Below, one piece after another: positions 1 through 8,066 of a stretch of 18,725 nucleotides of DNA. The notes beneath the pieces were generated by a model. That model worked only from the letters and a program-made list of their open reading frames with translations. It ran no database searches and was not told the DNA's origin. The stretch lies in NCBI GenBank assembly GCA_025349905.2, contig MU624888.1:1-18725 (forward strand), given 5' to 3'. Position 1 is the first letter of the stretch, and each line of letters begins with the position of its first letter. This DNA is from Blastocladiella britannica. Its lineage: Eukaryota > Blastocladiomycota > Blastocladiomycetes > Blastocladiales > Blastocladiaceae. A program made the translations under genes and the position numbers.

Positions 1-36
1 TTTTGCATGTATGATTGACCTTTCTTGGTTTGACAG

Positions 37-592
37 TCTCCTATCACGGGGTACTCGGCGAATGCTATTCCCGAGGCCGAGTCCGAGCACATCATGTACA
101 TATCATTTTTTCAAATGATCGTTGGCTACAACGAAAGGAACTAACATAAAAAAACATAGCCGCTGGCGCGAAGACTTCCAGGCAGCCATTGCCGCTCGTG
201 ATGCGACCGAGGCCCGTGCCAAGGCCGACGCGATTGCGCGGGCCAAGGAAGAGATTGACAAGTTCTACGAGGGGTACAACACCAAGCGCGACAAGGCGTT
301 GGCCGAGTCCAAGGTGTTGCAAGAAAAGATGCTGGCTGATCTCAACGACGCACAGTCCGGGACCTTCTGGGAGCGCGTGGTCAAGCAAGTGGAGGTGGTG
401 GGTGGTGGGAGCAACAAGATCGACGACTCGGCTGCCAAGAAGAAGGCCGCTGCTGCTGCCGCTAATGCCAACGGGACCGCCGCGGACAAGGACAAGGCGG
501 GAGACGGTTCGGGTAAGAGCAAGGACGTGACGCGGTTCAAGCAGGTGTTGCTGGCGCTCAAGGCAGACAAGAACAATGCTCCTGGCGCATAA
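37..592 (+). CDS. Clathrin light chain, C-terminal part (5' end outside window)
   Basis: Clathrin light chain binds the heavy-chain hub and regulates triskelion assembly in coated-vesicle traffic. Two exons are visible, 37-95 and 160-592, giving 163 residues. The intron 96-159 (GT...AG, 64 nt) has a CTAAC branch site, and the first 36 bases look like the end of an upstream intron (TTTGACAG). Splicing joins ...ESEHI to IRWREDFQAAI, the hallmark 'E-x-I-x-x-W-R-E' entry of the heavy-chain-binding helix. A long charged helix follows, rich in Ala/Lys/Glu. The C-terminus has the family pattern GTFWERV...KDVTRFKQVLLALK, matching the usual WERV...KDVSRM..VL..LK ending. A low-complexity Ala/Lys/Gly/Asp insert sits between the two C-terminal motifs. 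The apparent start at 122 is a TTG inside the intron and is not a real start. The N-terminus lies left of the window. Confidence 0.88.
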
Positions 593-718
593 GCGGTGTT
601 ATCGTTATTTTCCCTTTCTTTTAATGCACTCGGCTGTTGAGTACTTTGATCCCATTTTGCGGTCCTGGTCAGGTCAGGAAACTTTCAATTATGTTTTCAT
701 TTACGAGGGAAGAAACAC

Positions 719-1608
719 TCAAATCCCACTGTTGACCAGCAGCCAGACATGGTAATAGGTCGGGATCCCAGTCTGAGAGTCGCGGTACCCAAGCACGCGC
801 TCGTGGCGCTCGACCCACCATCCAGCATTGCGGATCATAGCCTCCATTTCGCCTCGGGTCCACGCATTCAACGGCGACTCTTCCTTTTCGGCCGGATCCG
901 CCACACTGGAAACAGAATCCGCTCGCTCTGGCATGGTAATACCCAAGATGGCACCCTGGCCGACCGACAGAGCGCGCATTTCGGCCAGCAGCAATCCGGG
1001 GGCGCGGATAAAGTCAAAGACTCCGACGCACACCAGCGCGTGGAATGACGCGCGATCAAACGGCAGGGGCAGCGCCTCGATGTTGCCGGTGGTCAGCGAC
1101 GCAAAGGGGAGGGCGGCACGTGCGCGGTCGAGCATCTGTGTGTGCGTTTTTGCGATCAATACATGGTTACGTTTTCCATTATGAGAAATGGTACCGCAGG
1201 CGTGGCATCGATCCCGTGCACTTCAAGAACGATGGCGGGAGTGATCGGATCCTTTGGAGAGGGTGCTGCAAATCCCTTTTCGTCGACTCGCGGCGGGGAG
1301 GCAAGATCAGCGCAACTGCTGCTAATGACGCGCGGCTTGAGTGTCGTCGTGCCCGGATCCGCGTCGGCGTTGGTGAAAAACATGCGCGACGACTGACCCG
1401 TCCCACAGCCGACATCTAGCACCCGAAGCACCGGTGTGGAAGAGTTGGTTTGGCGATGGTGAGCAGCCAAGTGGTCCACGATCCATGACCCGAGCAGGAA
1501 CGGCGACGGGTACGAGTGGGCGTCGCGCTCGATCTCGATGTCGTAGGATGCGGCGTACGACGCGTAGTACGAGACAATGTCGGCCGGGGACCAGGTGCAG
1601 GAGGCCAT
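719..1608 (-). CDS. Class I SAM-dependent methyltransferase, METTL27-like
   Basis: Two exons, 1608-1195 and 1135-719, are joined over a 59-nt intron (1136-1194, GTACCA...CACACAG, phase 0) to give 276 residues. The SAM-binding motif I is VLDVGCGTGQSS. After splicing, motif II reads HGIDATPAMLDRAR and the motif IV/post-I region reads NIEALPLPFDRASFHALVCVGVF, all typical of a Rossmann-fold methyltransferase. The N-terminal YYASYAASYD and C-terminal GYRDSQTGIPTYYHVWLL resemble METTL27 (the Williams-Beuren region methyltransferase), whose substrate is not established. An insertion of about 45 residues separates motifs I and II (around 1210-1350). It faces the HSF gene head to head, with 87 bp between start codons. 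The methyltransferase call is firm; the METTL27 assignment is by resemblance only. Confidence 0.85.
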
Positions 1609-1695
1609 TTATCTTTTATCTTTGTTCTGTTGTGCAAGTGCTAAGTGCTTGAAGGGAAAAGCTCTCTCTGACGCACCCAAAAATAATTCAAGAAA
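1609..1695. promoter_or_regulatory. 87-bp divergent promoter space (methyltransferase / HSF)
   Basis: This is the whole space between two divergent start codons, so both 5' UTRs and both core promoters must fit here or reach into the neighbouring gene. A perfect tandem 7-mer (AAGTGCT twice, 1636-1649) is the only local repeat. No convincing TATA box was seen. Confidence 0.45.
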
Positions 1696-4600
1696 ATGCG
1701 CTCAAAGAAACCGACGTCCGCCTCGGCCTCGGCCACTGCCCCCACCGCCGTCTCTGCCGCTACTCCACCACCTCCGACAGTCGCCACTGCCACCACCACG
1801 GCGGCTCCTGCTGCTGCTCCTAACCCGTTTGCAACCTATCCGCTGTCGGCCCTCGGGGGACCCGCTACGACGTCCTCAGCCAACTCGCTGCCGTCCATGG
1901 CCATGTTCCCGCTCGGCTACCCGTTTGCCAGCCACTTTCCGGCCACCGCCGCCAGTCCGCTGGCAACGTCGTCGCTCTTGGCCAGCCTCCAGTCGAACCC
2001 GGCCTTTGCTGCTGCTGCTGCCGCCGCTGCCGCTGCCGCTGCTGCTGCCGCCGCCTCGTCAAACTCTTCGTCACCCGGTGCACCTGGAACGCTGTCCTCA
2101 CAGCAACAGCAACAGATCCAATTACAGCTGCCTTATGCCGCCGCGTACCAGGCCGCGCTGGCTGCTTCCAGGGCCGCCCCTGCAACGTCGATGCCTGCCA
2201 CGTCGACCCCCGGCGCGCTTGGCTTTCCCTCCTTGGTCTCGGGCATTTCTGGTTCTGGTGCTGGTGCTTCGTCCAATCGGCCCACCACCTCTTCGCCATT
2301 CCTTCCAGCAATCACGACAGCACCTCCGCCTCCACCTGCCTCTTTGGCTGCGGGGACAAGCGCAGGTTTCACATCAACAACATCTCCATCTTCAACTCCG
2401 TCCTCGGCATTGGTGGGTGCAACGAAATCGGCAGCAGGAACACGATCCGCTCGCGCACCGGCACGCGCAAGTGAGCCACGCAACGCTGCACCCACAACCC
2501 ATGCGCGGCCCATGCTCATCGCTTCTTCCGCTGCCCCCAGCAGCTCATCGTCCCTGATTCCGTTCCCATCCGCGGCAAACACTGCCCTGACAACGGCGCC
2601 ACCTAGTGTCCCGAGCACCACCGCCGTCATTGGCACCGGCAACAACGCCGCAATCACCTCTTCTACTCCTGCCACTGCAGCCGTGACCGCCACTACGGCG
2701 GCGGGAGCCGGAGCCGGATCGTCCATTGCCCTGGACCGTCCCGGAGCACGACCGGGAGGGTCCACGCAGGCTTCCATGACTCTGGCCAAAAACACGTCCC
2801 CGTTCCTGCTCAAGCTGTTCAATATCGTGGACGATCCACTGACCGACGACTTGATCCACTGGACGTCCCTGGGCAATGCATTTGTGATTGAGGACCAGGA
2901 AGAACTCGCGAAATCGGTGCTGCCCAAATTCTTCAAGTCGAAGAACTTTTCCAGCTTTGTGCGCCAGCTCAACATGTATGTTTTTGTTTTCTTTTGTTTA
3001 CTTTTACATGAGAGAATTAACACACGATTGAAAAATGATAGGTACGCATTCTACAAGGTCCCACATCTGACGCACGGCACGCTCGGTGGATCATCCGACG
3101 ACAACCGATGGGAATTCATGAATGAGTACTTTAAGCGCGGGCAGCCCGACTTGCTGTGCATGATCCAGCGCAAGAAAGCCGGGGTGGGCGGCGACGACGA
3201 CTCGGAGACCGCGACGCTGCTCAACGAGATGACGGCGGTGCGCAAGCACCAGCTCACGCTCTCGTCCGAGCAAAAGGAACTGCAGGCGTACGTGCATCTG
3301 CTGTGGCGCGAGCTGACCGAGTCCAAGGAAGTCATGCAGCGCCAGCAAGGAACCATTGACAAGATCATGAAATTCTTGACCACCATGTACTCGGGCAAAG
3401 CCGCCAACAACAACGGCCAGAACAATCTCAACAACCCGTTGGCCCAGCGAGCGGCGGCGGCCGCGTCGAGCTCGGGCCTGTTTCCGCACACGCCGGCGCC
3501 GTCCAATGCGCGTAAGCGAAAGCTGCTCGAGTACCACCCGACCGCCGAGTCGTCGTCGTCGTTTACTTCGGTCCCGTCGTCCCACGGGAGTGTGGACGGT
3601 GATGCCGAAAACGGAGATGGGAACAACGTGGATGACGATGACAGTAGCGGCGGCGAGGATCCCATGGATCTGACGGCCTCTGGCGTCATGGCCACTGGCG
3701 ATTTTAATGGTGGCATGCACGCGCTCCCGGACGGCATCGGAATCGCCGATATCGTTCCCCTCCCGGACTCGCCAACAACGCTTACACTGTCGTCCGGGTT
3801 CTCGATGCCATCGCCCCCTCCACCACCACCACCGCCGCCGCCGCCACCGCCAATGTCCAGGTTGGCCGTTCTGCGGCCGGCACCTGCGACGTCTGCTGCG
3901 TCGTCCCTTGACAGCAACGCTGCTGCGACAGCCGCGGCCAAGCGCGTGCGCGGTCGGCCACGCAAGCGCACTCCCGCCGCAGAAGAAGATCATCATCACA
4001 ATGGTGCAGGTGGCCCCGAGTCGGTGGAGCTCTTGTCGCCGCCGCCGGCCAAGGCCGCACGCAAGTCCAACAAGACGGCCGGGTCGCGCGTTTCGCGAGG
4101 CGATGCCAACAAGTCCAGGGCATCTACAGCAGAGGCAGAAGCAGCAGCAGCCGTAGCAGCGTCCTCGGCGATCGAATTCGATCCGTTGGCCGGCCTCGGT
4201 CAAATTGCGAATCCGACCTCTGCCTTCTTGGGCCCGGCCCCAACGTCCCTGGACTCGGCCACCCAGCAACTGGCGGCACTGTCGGGCCGGTCCAACCGCC
4301 TGCAGGGCGAAATCGACTCGCTTGGCCACACGCTGGACGCGGTGACCGGCGCGGCAGCGGCAGCAGGCCAGTACGGGCTGAGCGACGTGGACCTCGGAAA
4401 CATGTTTGGGCTCAGTGGGCTTGGTTCGCGCGACCACGACGACGCCGCGGGGGCGAGCGGGTTGAGCGGACTGTACCCAAACGAACACGAAATGTCGTTC
4501 CTGCCACCGCCCCCGCCTCCACCGCCGCTGATCCCGCAGATCTCATCCTCATCGATGCCATCGGGATCGCTGCCGTCGTCGCTGAACGCTCAACAGGTGG

Positions 4601-5019
4601 CCGAGCTGATGGGCAACCCGGTGGTCATGGCCGCGTTGCAGGCGATCTTGGCCGGCCAGCAGCAGCAGCAGCAGCAGCAGCAAGGCGCAGCGGCATCTTC
4701 GTTGTCGCCGTTCTTGTCGCCGTCATCTTCGTCGACGTTGGGATCCTCGTCAGCTGCGCCTCCACCCATGTTATCGCCGTCGTCGTCGTCTTCGGCCTAC
4801 GCTACAAGTCTGCTGGGAAACCTGTTGGCGGGCTTACCGGGAACATCCTCCACCTCCAGCACCGCTGCTGGTCCTGCTGCTCCATTTGACTGGTCAATGT
4901 TTGATGGAACGCCAAGCATGGCCGCGGCCGGGGCCGCAGCACCGGGCCTTGGGCAGCAAGTGGCTGCTCCGTCGCCGGACTTGAGTGCCTTCTTCAAGTT
5001 CGAGAGTGACCAAGAGTAA
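1696..5019 (+). CDS. Heat-shock factor-type transcription factor
   Basis: HSF proteins trimerise and bind nGAAn repeats to activate heat-shock genes. Two exons (1696-2975, 3042-5019) give about 1085 residues. The HSF DNA-binding domain spans residues ~367-472: SPFLLKLFNIV, then LGNAFVIED, then FFKSKNFSSFVRQLNMY joined by splicing to AFYKVPHL, then FKRGQPDLLCMIQRKK. A heptad-rich HR-A/B-like coiled coil follows (~480-545). The rest is low complexity: Ala-, Ser-, Thr- and Pro-rich N-terminal 365 residues, an Ala run (2008-2055), acidic DDDDSSGGEDPMDL, Pro runs (~3811-3852 and ~4501-4530), an AT-hook-like RGRPRKR (3949-3969) and a Gln run (4657-4683). The 66-nt intron 2976-3041 is a multiple of three with no stop, so the reading frame is open through it; splicing is favoured because it restores the LNMY-F-KV motif. 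It is longer than yeast Hsf1 (833 aa). Confidence 0.95.
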   Translation: MRSKKPTSASASATAPTAVSAATPPPPTVATATTTAAPAAAPNPFATYPLSALGGPATTSSANSLPSMAMFPLGYPFASHFPATAASPLATSSLLASLQSNPAFAAAAAAAAAAAAAAAASSNSSSPGAPGTLSSQQQQQIQLQLPYAAAYQAALAASRAAPATSMPATSTPGALGFPSLVSGISGSGAGASSNRPTTSSPFLPAITTAPPPPPASLAAGTSAGFTSTTSPSSTPSSALVGATKSAAGTRSARAPARASEPRNAAPTTHARPMLIASSAAPSSSSSLIPFPSAANTALTTAPPSVPSTTAVIGTGNNAAITSSTPATAAVTATTAAGAGAGSSIALDRPGARPGGSTQASMTLAKNTSPFLLKLFNIVDDPLTDDLIHWTSLGNAFVIEDQEELAKSVLPKFFKSKNFSSFVRQLNMYVFVFFCLLLHERINTRLKNDRYAFYKVPHLTHGTLGGSSDDNRWEFMNEYFKRGQPDLLCMIQRKKAGVGGDDDSETATLLNEMTAVRKHQLTLSSEQKELQAYVHLLWRELTESKEVMQRQQGTIDKIMKFLTTMYSGKAANNNGQNNLNNPLAQRAAAAASSSGLFPHTPAPSNARKRKLLEYHPTAESSSSFTSVPSSHGSVDGDAENGDGNNVDDDDSSGGEDPMDLTASGVMATGDFNGGMHALPDGIGIADIVPLPDSPTTLTLSSGFSMPSPPPPPPPPPPPPPMSRLAVLRPAPATSAASSLDSNAAATAAAKRVRGRPRKRTPAAEEDHHHNGAGGPESVELLSPPPAKAARKSNKTAGSRVSRGDANKSRASTAEAEAAAAVAASSAIEFDPLAGLGQIANPTSAFLGPAPTSLDSATQQLAALSGRSNRLQGEIDSLGHTLDAVTGAAAAAGQYGLSDVDLGNMFGLSGLGSRDHDDAAGASGLSGLYPNEHEMSFLPPPPPPPPLIPQISSSSMPSGSLPSSLNAQQVAELMGNPVVMAALQAILAGQQQQQQQQQGAAASSLSPFLSPSSSSTLGSSSAAPPPMLSPSSSSSAYATSLLGNLLAGLPGTSSTSSTAAGPAAPFDWSMFDGTPSMAAAGAAAPGLGQQVAAPSPDLSAFFKFESDQE
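2976..3041 (+). other. Stop-free 66-nt intron inside the HSF DNA-binding domain
   Basis: The donor GTATGT follows ...AACAT and the acceptor GATAG precedes GTACGCATTC. The intron is T-rich, with an ATTAACAC branch-like site. Removal restores the invariant QLNMY..F.KV stretch. Retention would insert 22 residues just after the recognition helix without changing frame. Confidence 0.85.
3949..3969 (+). other. AT-hook-like motif encoded within the HSF gene
   Basis: The codons encode R-G-R-P-R-K-R, the core of an AT-hook minor-groove DNA-binding motif, flanked by KRV and TPAAEE. It could equally act as a basic nuclear localisation signal. Confidence 0.5.
4657..4683 (+). repeat. Polyglutamine (CAG)n tract
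   Basis: Eight CAG codons plus one CAA encode nine glutamines in the C-terminal Ser/Ala/Pro-rich part of the HSF protein. The tract is nearly pure CAG, so its length is likely to vary between strains. Confidence 0.8.
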
Positions 5020-5107
5020 TAGTTTTCTCAATGGCGTGTAATTCTGTTTCCCATTACAATAAGTCTTTTCCCATCAACTTTCGCTCTTTCACAATAAAGA
5101 TATAAAA

Positions 5108-6121
5108 ATGCTGCTCACACCAACCACCAAGCTCCCCGCCGACCATTTCTCGCCCAAGGGCATCACGATCTCGAGCGAGGAACGGACGTGCCTTGCCACG
5201 TCGCTGCTGGCGCTGCAAGGATCGCAGCGGCACGAGTGGGTCCAGCTATGGGGTAAAATCCTGGCCGCAGACTGCGCCAAGGACTATTACTTGGCGATCG
5301 CCGGGTCGCACGCCGATCCAACGGTGATTGCGGCAGTGTTTGTGTCGCAGGACTCGCTTAACTGGGCACAGGCGCCCGAAGTATCGTCCGAAGAGATTGC
5401 AGCCACGGCCGAGATGCGCGCGGTCATGACGGGGGATCCGGCGTTTGAGCATGCATTGGGTATGTTCCATTTTTGGTTGCATTTGGTTTTCAAGGTGATT
5501 CTCACTTTGATCATTTTGTTAGCACCGTTGGCCGATGGCACGGTACTGTCTTTTATAATCTTTTTAAAAGAATGAAAATGAAATGCTCATTGATCAAGAG
5601 AAACAGATCCGCCCGAGCCTGGCCGAACTGAAACGCGTGACAGCGATCGTGCACCTCGTGCACCGCGACGTGACGATTGCGCCTCGCGGCGCGTACGTGC
5701 GCGACCATCTCGGCAAGCTGGTCGCCAACACCACGTACTCGGGACTGCGGTCGCACGATGTTGGGAAACTTTCGGCGTACGTGCATGTTGCCGCTGCTTC
5801 TCATCAGGATCCGGTTACCGGCAGTGCCCATGAACAAGGAGTGCGGGCCGATTTCGAAGATGCAGTGGACAGCGGAATGGTTGCGATCGAGGCCGACGCC
5901 CCTAAAGGTATTTAGTCCTTCCCATCTTTTTTGGGATCCCGACTTACAAATGTTGAAAACAAATAGGTTGCTGGGTCGTGGAACACCGACCTCTAGCGGC
6001 TATTGTTTCGTCGCTGGTGTGGCCCGGGTACCATCACTTTTCGGGTGCGTGCGATGGTGAGCAACTCTCGTTTTATGTGGGCAACGGGCGCAAGAACCAA
6101 GATATTGGATTCATGTTGTGA
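5108..6121 (+). CDS. RSPH9: Radial spoke head protein 9 homologue
   Basis: RSPH9 is a radial spoke component in motile 9+2 axonemes. Model exons are 5108-5459, 5523-5542, 5601-5907 and 5967-6121, giving 277 residues, against 276 in human RSPH9. Family-specific stretches include WVQLWGKILAADCAKDYYLA near the N-terminus, then VFVSQDSLNW, GDPAFEH and IAPRGAYVRDHLGKLVANTT..GL. The spliced C-terminus reads KGCWVV...SLVWPGYHHF...YVGNGRKNQDIGFML, matching the conserved end of the family. The last intron (5908-5966) is secure. The middle is provisional: introns 5460-5522 and 5543-5600 leave a 20-nt microexon. One alternative is a single intron 5460-5598, giving 271 residues. Its ATG lies only 88 bp after the HSF stop, and its stop is 57 bp from the convergent prenyltransferase stop. 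Confidence 0.93.
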
Positions 6122-6178
6122 GAATGGAGAGACTTAAGCAATGAATGGGTTTTATATATGATGAAAAGTATATAGCTA
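6122..6178. other. 57-bp convergent intergenic space
   Basis: Two stop codons on opposite strands are separated by only 57 AT-rich bases, so the 3' UTRs of RSPH9 and the prenyltransferase almost certainly overlap as antisense tails. No hairpin stands out. Confidence 0.5.
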
Positions 6179-7499
6179 TTATTGTGCGGCAGCAAAGTGG
6201 GTAGGTTCCAGTGGTGGCGACCCGTACGCTGCTTCTTCCCCGCCAATGACCTCTGTTTTCTCATGTGCGGGTAACAACAAAGTCGAAGCGGTCAGGGCAG
6301 AAGGGTATCGCGATGGGTCCCATGTGAGTTGAGTTGGAAATGTGAATGCGGGTGGTTGAGCGGACTGCAGTGATTCAATAATGATGAGCAACGGGATCCC
6401 CTGAAATATACGAAAAATATATACCCGCCCAAGCCGAGCCAGTTGGAAGTCAAGAAGACAAGGCAAGAACGTCCAAAACGAGAATTCTGGCCACGAAGGA
6501 GCCACAAACTGGAGCGTGGTGGATCGACACACCTGCCACAAGAGAAAGTCGGATAGCCGACACTCTCCCGACGTGCGCAGCAAAATATCCACCGGTGGGC
6601 ACCCGGCCGTGTAGAGTTTTGCTTCTACCTGTCGCGTCATGGCATCCAATTCTGCGGGCGACAGATCGGATAAATCTTCTCGCGACCCATCAGGAGAATC
6701 TCTTTCGACAGATGGCGGGTCTGTTGCCAGAGCGGACGATGACGGAGTTGGCGCGCGTTCGAATGGAGACCGCGGTGGGGTGGGTGCGATGGAACAGGTT
6801 TCGCGCGCCGACCGTACGCGCGAAACCGCGTGTGCCATTTCGTTGCGCGACGTGTACGGAATGCAAATGTTGAGAATGGCTCCACTATGGCGAGCAGTTC
6901 GTCGCTCTGCATCATAGGCTGCCTGCTGGACGGGCAGTGGAAGTAGAGACACCTGGCCGCAGATGCGGATCCGGATACGATGGCGCTCGACCAATTCGCT
7001 GTAAAATGACGCGTTTAATGCGACCGAGTACATTGGAAGACGATGGACATACCTTTCAGTAGACAAGAGCTGCAACTTGTCGATCATCATGTCAAAGAGG
7101 TACTTTACCTCTTCCGGGTCGCGTTTAAAATTTTCAATACTGAACGCGTAGACGGTCACGACGCGCACGCCCAGGTCAAGGCACCATTCCAGAGACTGCG
7201 GAGAATTTTACCATCATAAGTCTACAGCGCTGCAAAAAAAAAAAGAATAATCCAGCACAAACCGATTGCAGTGCAGTCCATCCAAGAAGATGCCCGTATT
7301 TCGAGTCGCGAGCGCGGCGTTTAGCGAATCTGGGCATCCAAATTTTTGTCAGTGGCACTTGAAAAAAGTATGTTGGTTTGGCTACCCACCGACGGTTGCC
7401 ATCCATGATGAAGGCCACGTGGGCAGGTACGGGCCCGTGCGAGAGTGCGCGAATACACCAGGATTGCGCGAGGGATGACAGCCAGTTCGTTGTTGCCAT
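6179..7499 (-). CDS. cis-Prenyltransferase (dehydrodolichyl diphosphate synthase type)
   Basis: This enzyme class condenses isopentenyl diphosphate onto farnesyl diphosphate to make the long dolichol precursor, usually at the ER with a NgBR/Nus1 partner. Exons are 7499-7390, 7329-7263, 7195-7053 and 6998-6425 or 6998-6179. The spliced protein shows all family motifs: HVAFIMDGNRRFAKRR (catalytic Asp), YGHLLGWTALQ, LGVRVVTVYAFSIENFKR, ICGQVSLLP, ICIPYTSRNEMAHA, DILLRTSGECRLSDFLLWQ and WPEFSFW. The first intron uses donor GTGGGT (7330-7389), chosen because it restores GNRR-FAK. Introns 6999-7052 (54 nt) and probably 6365-6424 (60 nt, GTATAT...CTGCAG) are stop-free multiples of three. A Ser/Pro/Asp-rich insertion of about 40 residues precedes the RTSGE motif. 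Length is about 359-379 residues, longer than the usual 280-340. Confidence 0.92.
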
Positions 7500-7594
7500 T
7501 GTTTTTATCGGTTTGGGCCGAGCAAAGAGAGGTTGGAATGCGTGGCTATGAGCGGTGACGTCAAATATTTCTTCTCAAAATAATTACGATAACA
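7500..7594. promoter_or_regulatory. 95-bp divergent promoter space (prenyltransferase / mS33)
   Basis: The space separates two divergent start codons. It contains a perfect TGACGTCA palindrome at 7556-7563 and otherwise AT-rich sequence next to the mS33 ATG. Confidence 0.45.
7556..7563. promoter_or_regulatory. CRE/ATF-type bZIP palindrome TGACGTCA
   Basis: A perfect 8-bp CRE sits 32 bp upstream of the mS33 ATG inside a shared promoter. Known CREB/ATF-family bZIP factors bind this exact site. Function here is inferred only from sequence and position. Confidence 0.4.
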
Positions 7595-7986
7595 ATGGCA
7601 TCCACACTCGGCGCCAAGGTGCGCGCGCTCAATGCGCTCTCGTGCTCGGTGTTCCAGACCGTGCACAACCCGACCCACGCCCGCACCGGCTTGCGCGTGC
7701 TGCGCGACCGCCTCGCTGGTCCGCAGCTCACCTCCTACTATCCGGCCGAAGAGCTCAACCTGACCCGCCTCAATGCCGCCCTCAAGCCCACTGGCATCAA
7801 GTTGGTGGACTTTGAGGACCAGCTGCGTCTTGACAAGATCAAGGCGCTCAAGGCCCGCGGCAAGGGTGCCCCGTTAAAAGGTGCCTTTTTTTTTGTTTAC
7901 GTTTTTCATTCTCTTATAAACCGACCTGACCCCATTTTAAATAAAAAGGTCAAGGGAAGGCGGGCCTCAAGAAAAAGAAGAAATAA
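7595..7986 (+). CDS. Mitochondrial small-subunit ribosomal protein mS33 (MRPS33/Rsm27)
   Basis: mS33 is a component of the mitochondrial ribosomal small subunit. Exons 7595-7880 and 7949-7986 give 107 residues, against about 106 for human MRPS33 and 110 for yeast Rsm27. The intron 7881-7948 starts GTGCCTTTTTT, carries a CTGAC branch-like site and ends AAAAAG. The body matches the fungal form: FQTVHNPTHARTGLRVLRDR, LAGPQLTSYY, then GIKLVDFEDQLRLDKIKALKARGKGAP. The spliced tail is a lysine-rich GLKKKKK ending, as in Rsm27. Without splicing the frame runs into an unrelated Arg-rich tail. The N-terminus resembles the short basic start of the family, and no separate cleavable presequence is obvious. 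Confidence 0.93.
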
Positions 7987-8066
7987 TCGCATCGTCGTCG
8001 TGTACCTGCCTGCCTCTGCTTTCCTATATATGTAAAAACTCGTATCCATCCATATGTCTCTATTGG

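Noticed and set aside
122..592. Clathrin light chain starting at 122 as a complete gene
   Set aside because: The start would be TTG inside an intron with a clear CTAAC branch and ACATAG acceptor. Splicing from 95 to 160 restores the conserved ...IIRWRED, so the gene is a 3' fragment with its start outside the window.
1577..2557. Long Pro/Arg/Leu-rich open frame (326 codons) on the plus strand
   Set aside because: It overlaps the HSF N-terminal region in another frame. Its composition is what shifted reading of Ala/Ser/Thr-rich GC-rich codons gives, with no recognisable motif.
2133..3023. 296-codon Ala/Val-rich minus-strand frame
   Set aside because: It is antisense to the HSF N-terminal part and DNA-binding domain, and it crosses the HSF intron. 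Nothing in it is family-like.
3091..4488. 465-codon Arg/Val/Gly-rich open frame on the minus strand
   Set aside because: It lies fully antisense to the HSF coding region and reflects the mirrored low-complexity codons. It shows no domain content.
6401..6424. 24-nt intron (GTATATATTTTT...TTTCAG) in the prenyltransferase tail
   Set aside because: It is far shorter than any other intron in the window (43-130 nt). The same donor with a CTGCAG acceptor at 6365 gives a normal 60-nt intron in the same frame.
6518..6541. 24-nt GT...AG stretch after LLWQ in the prenyltransferase
   Set aside because: The reading frame through it aligns residue for residue with the family (LLWQ...WPEF spacing), so it is coding.
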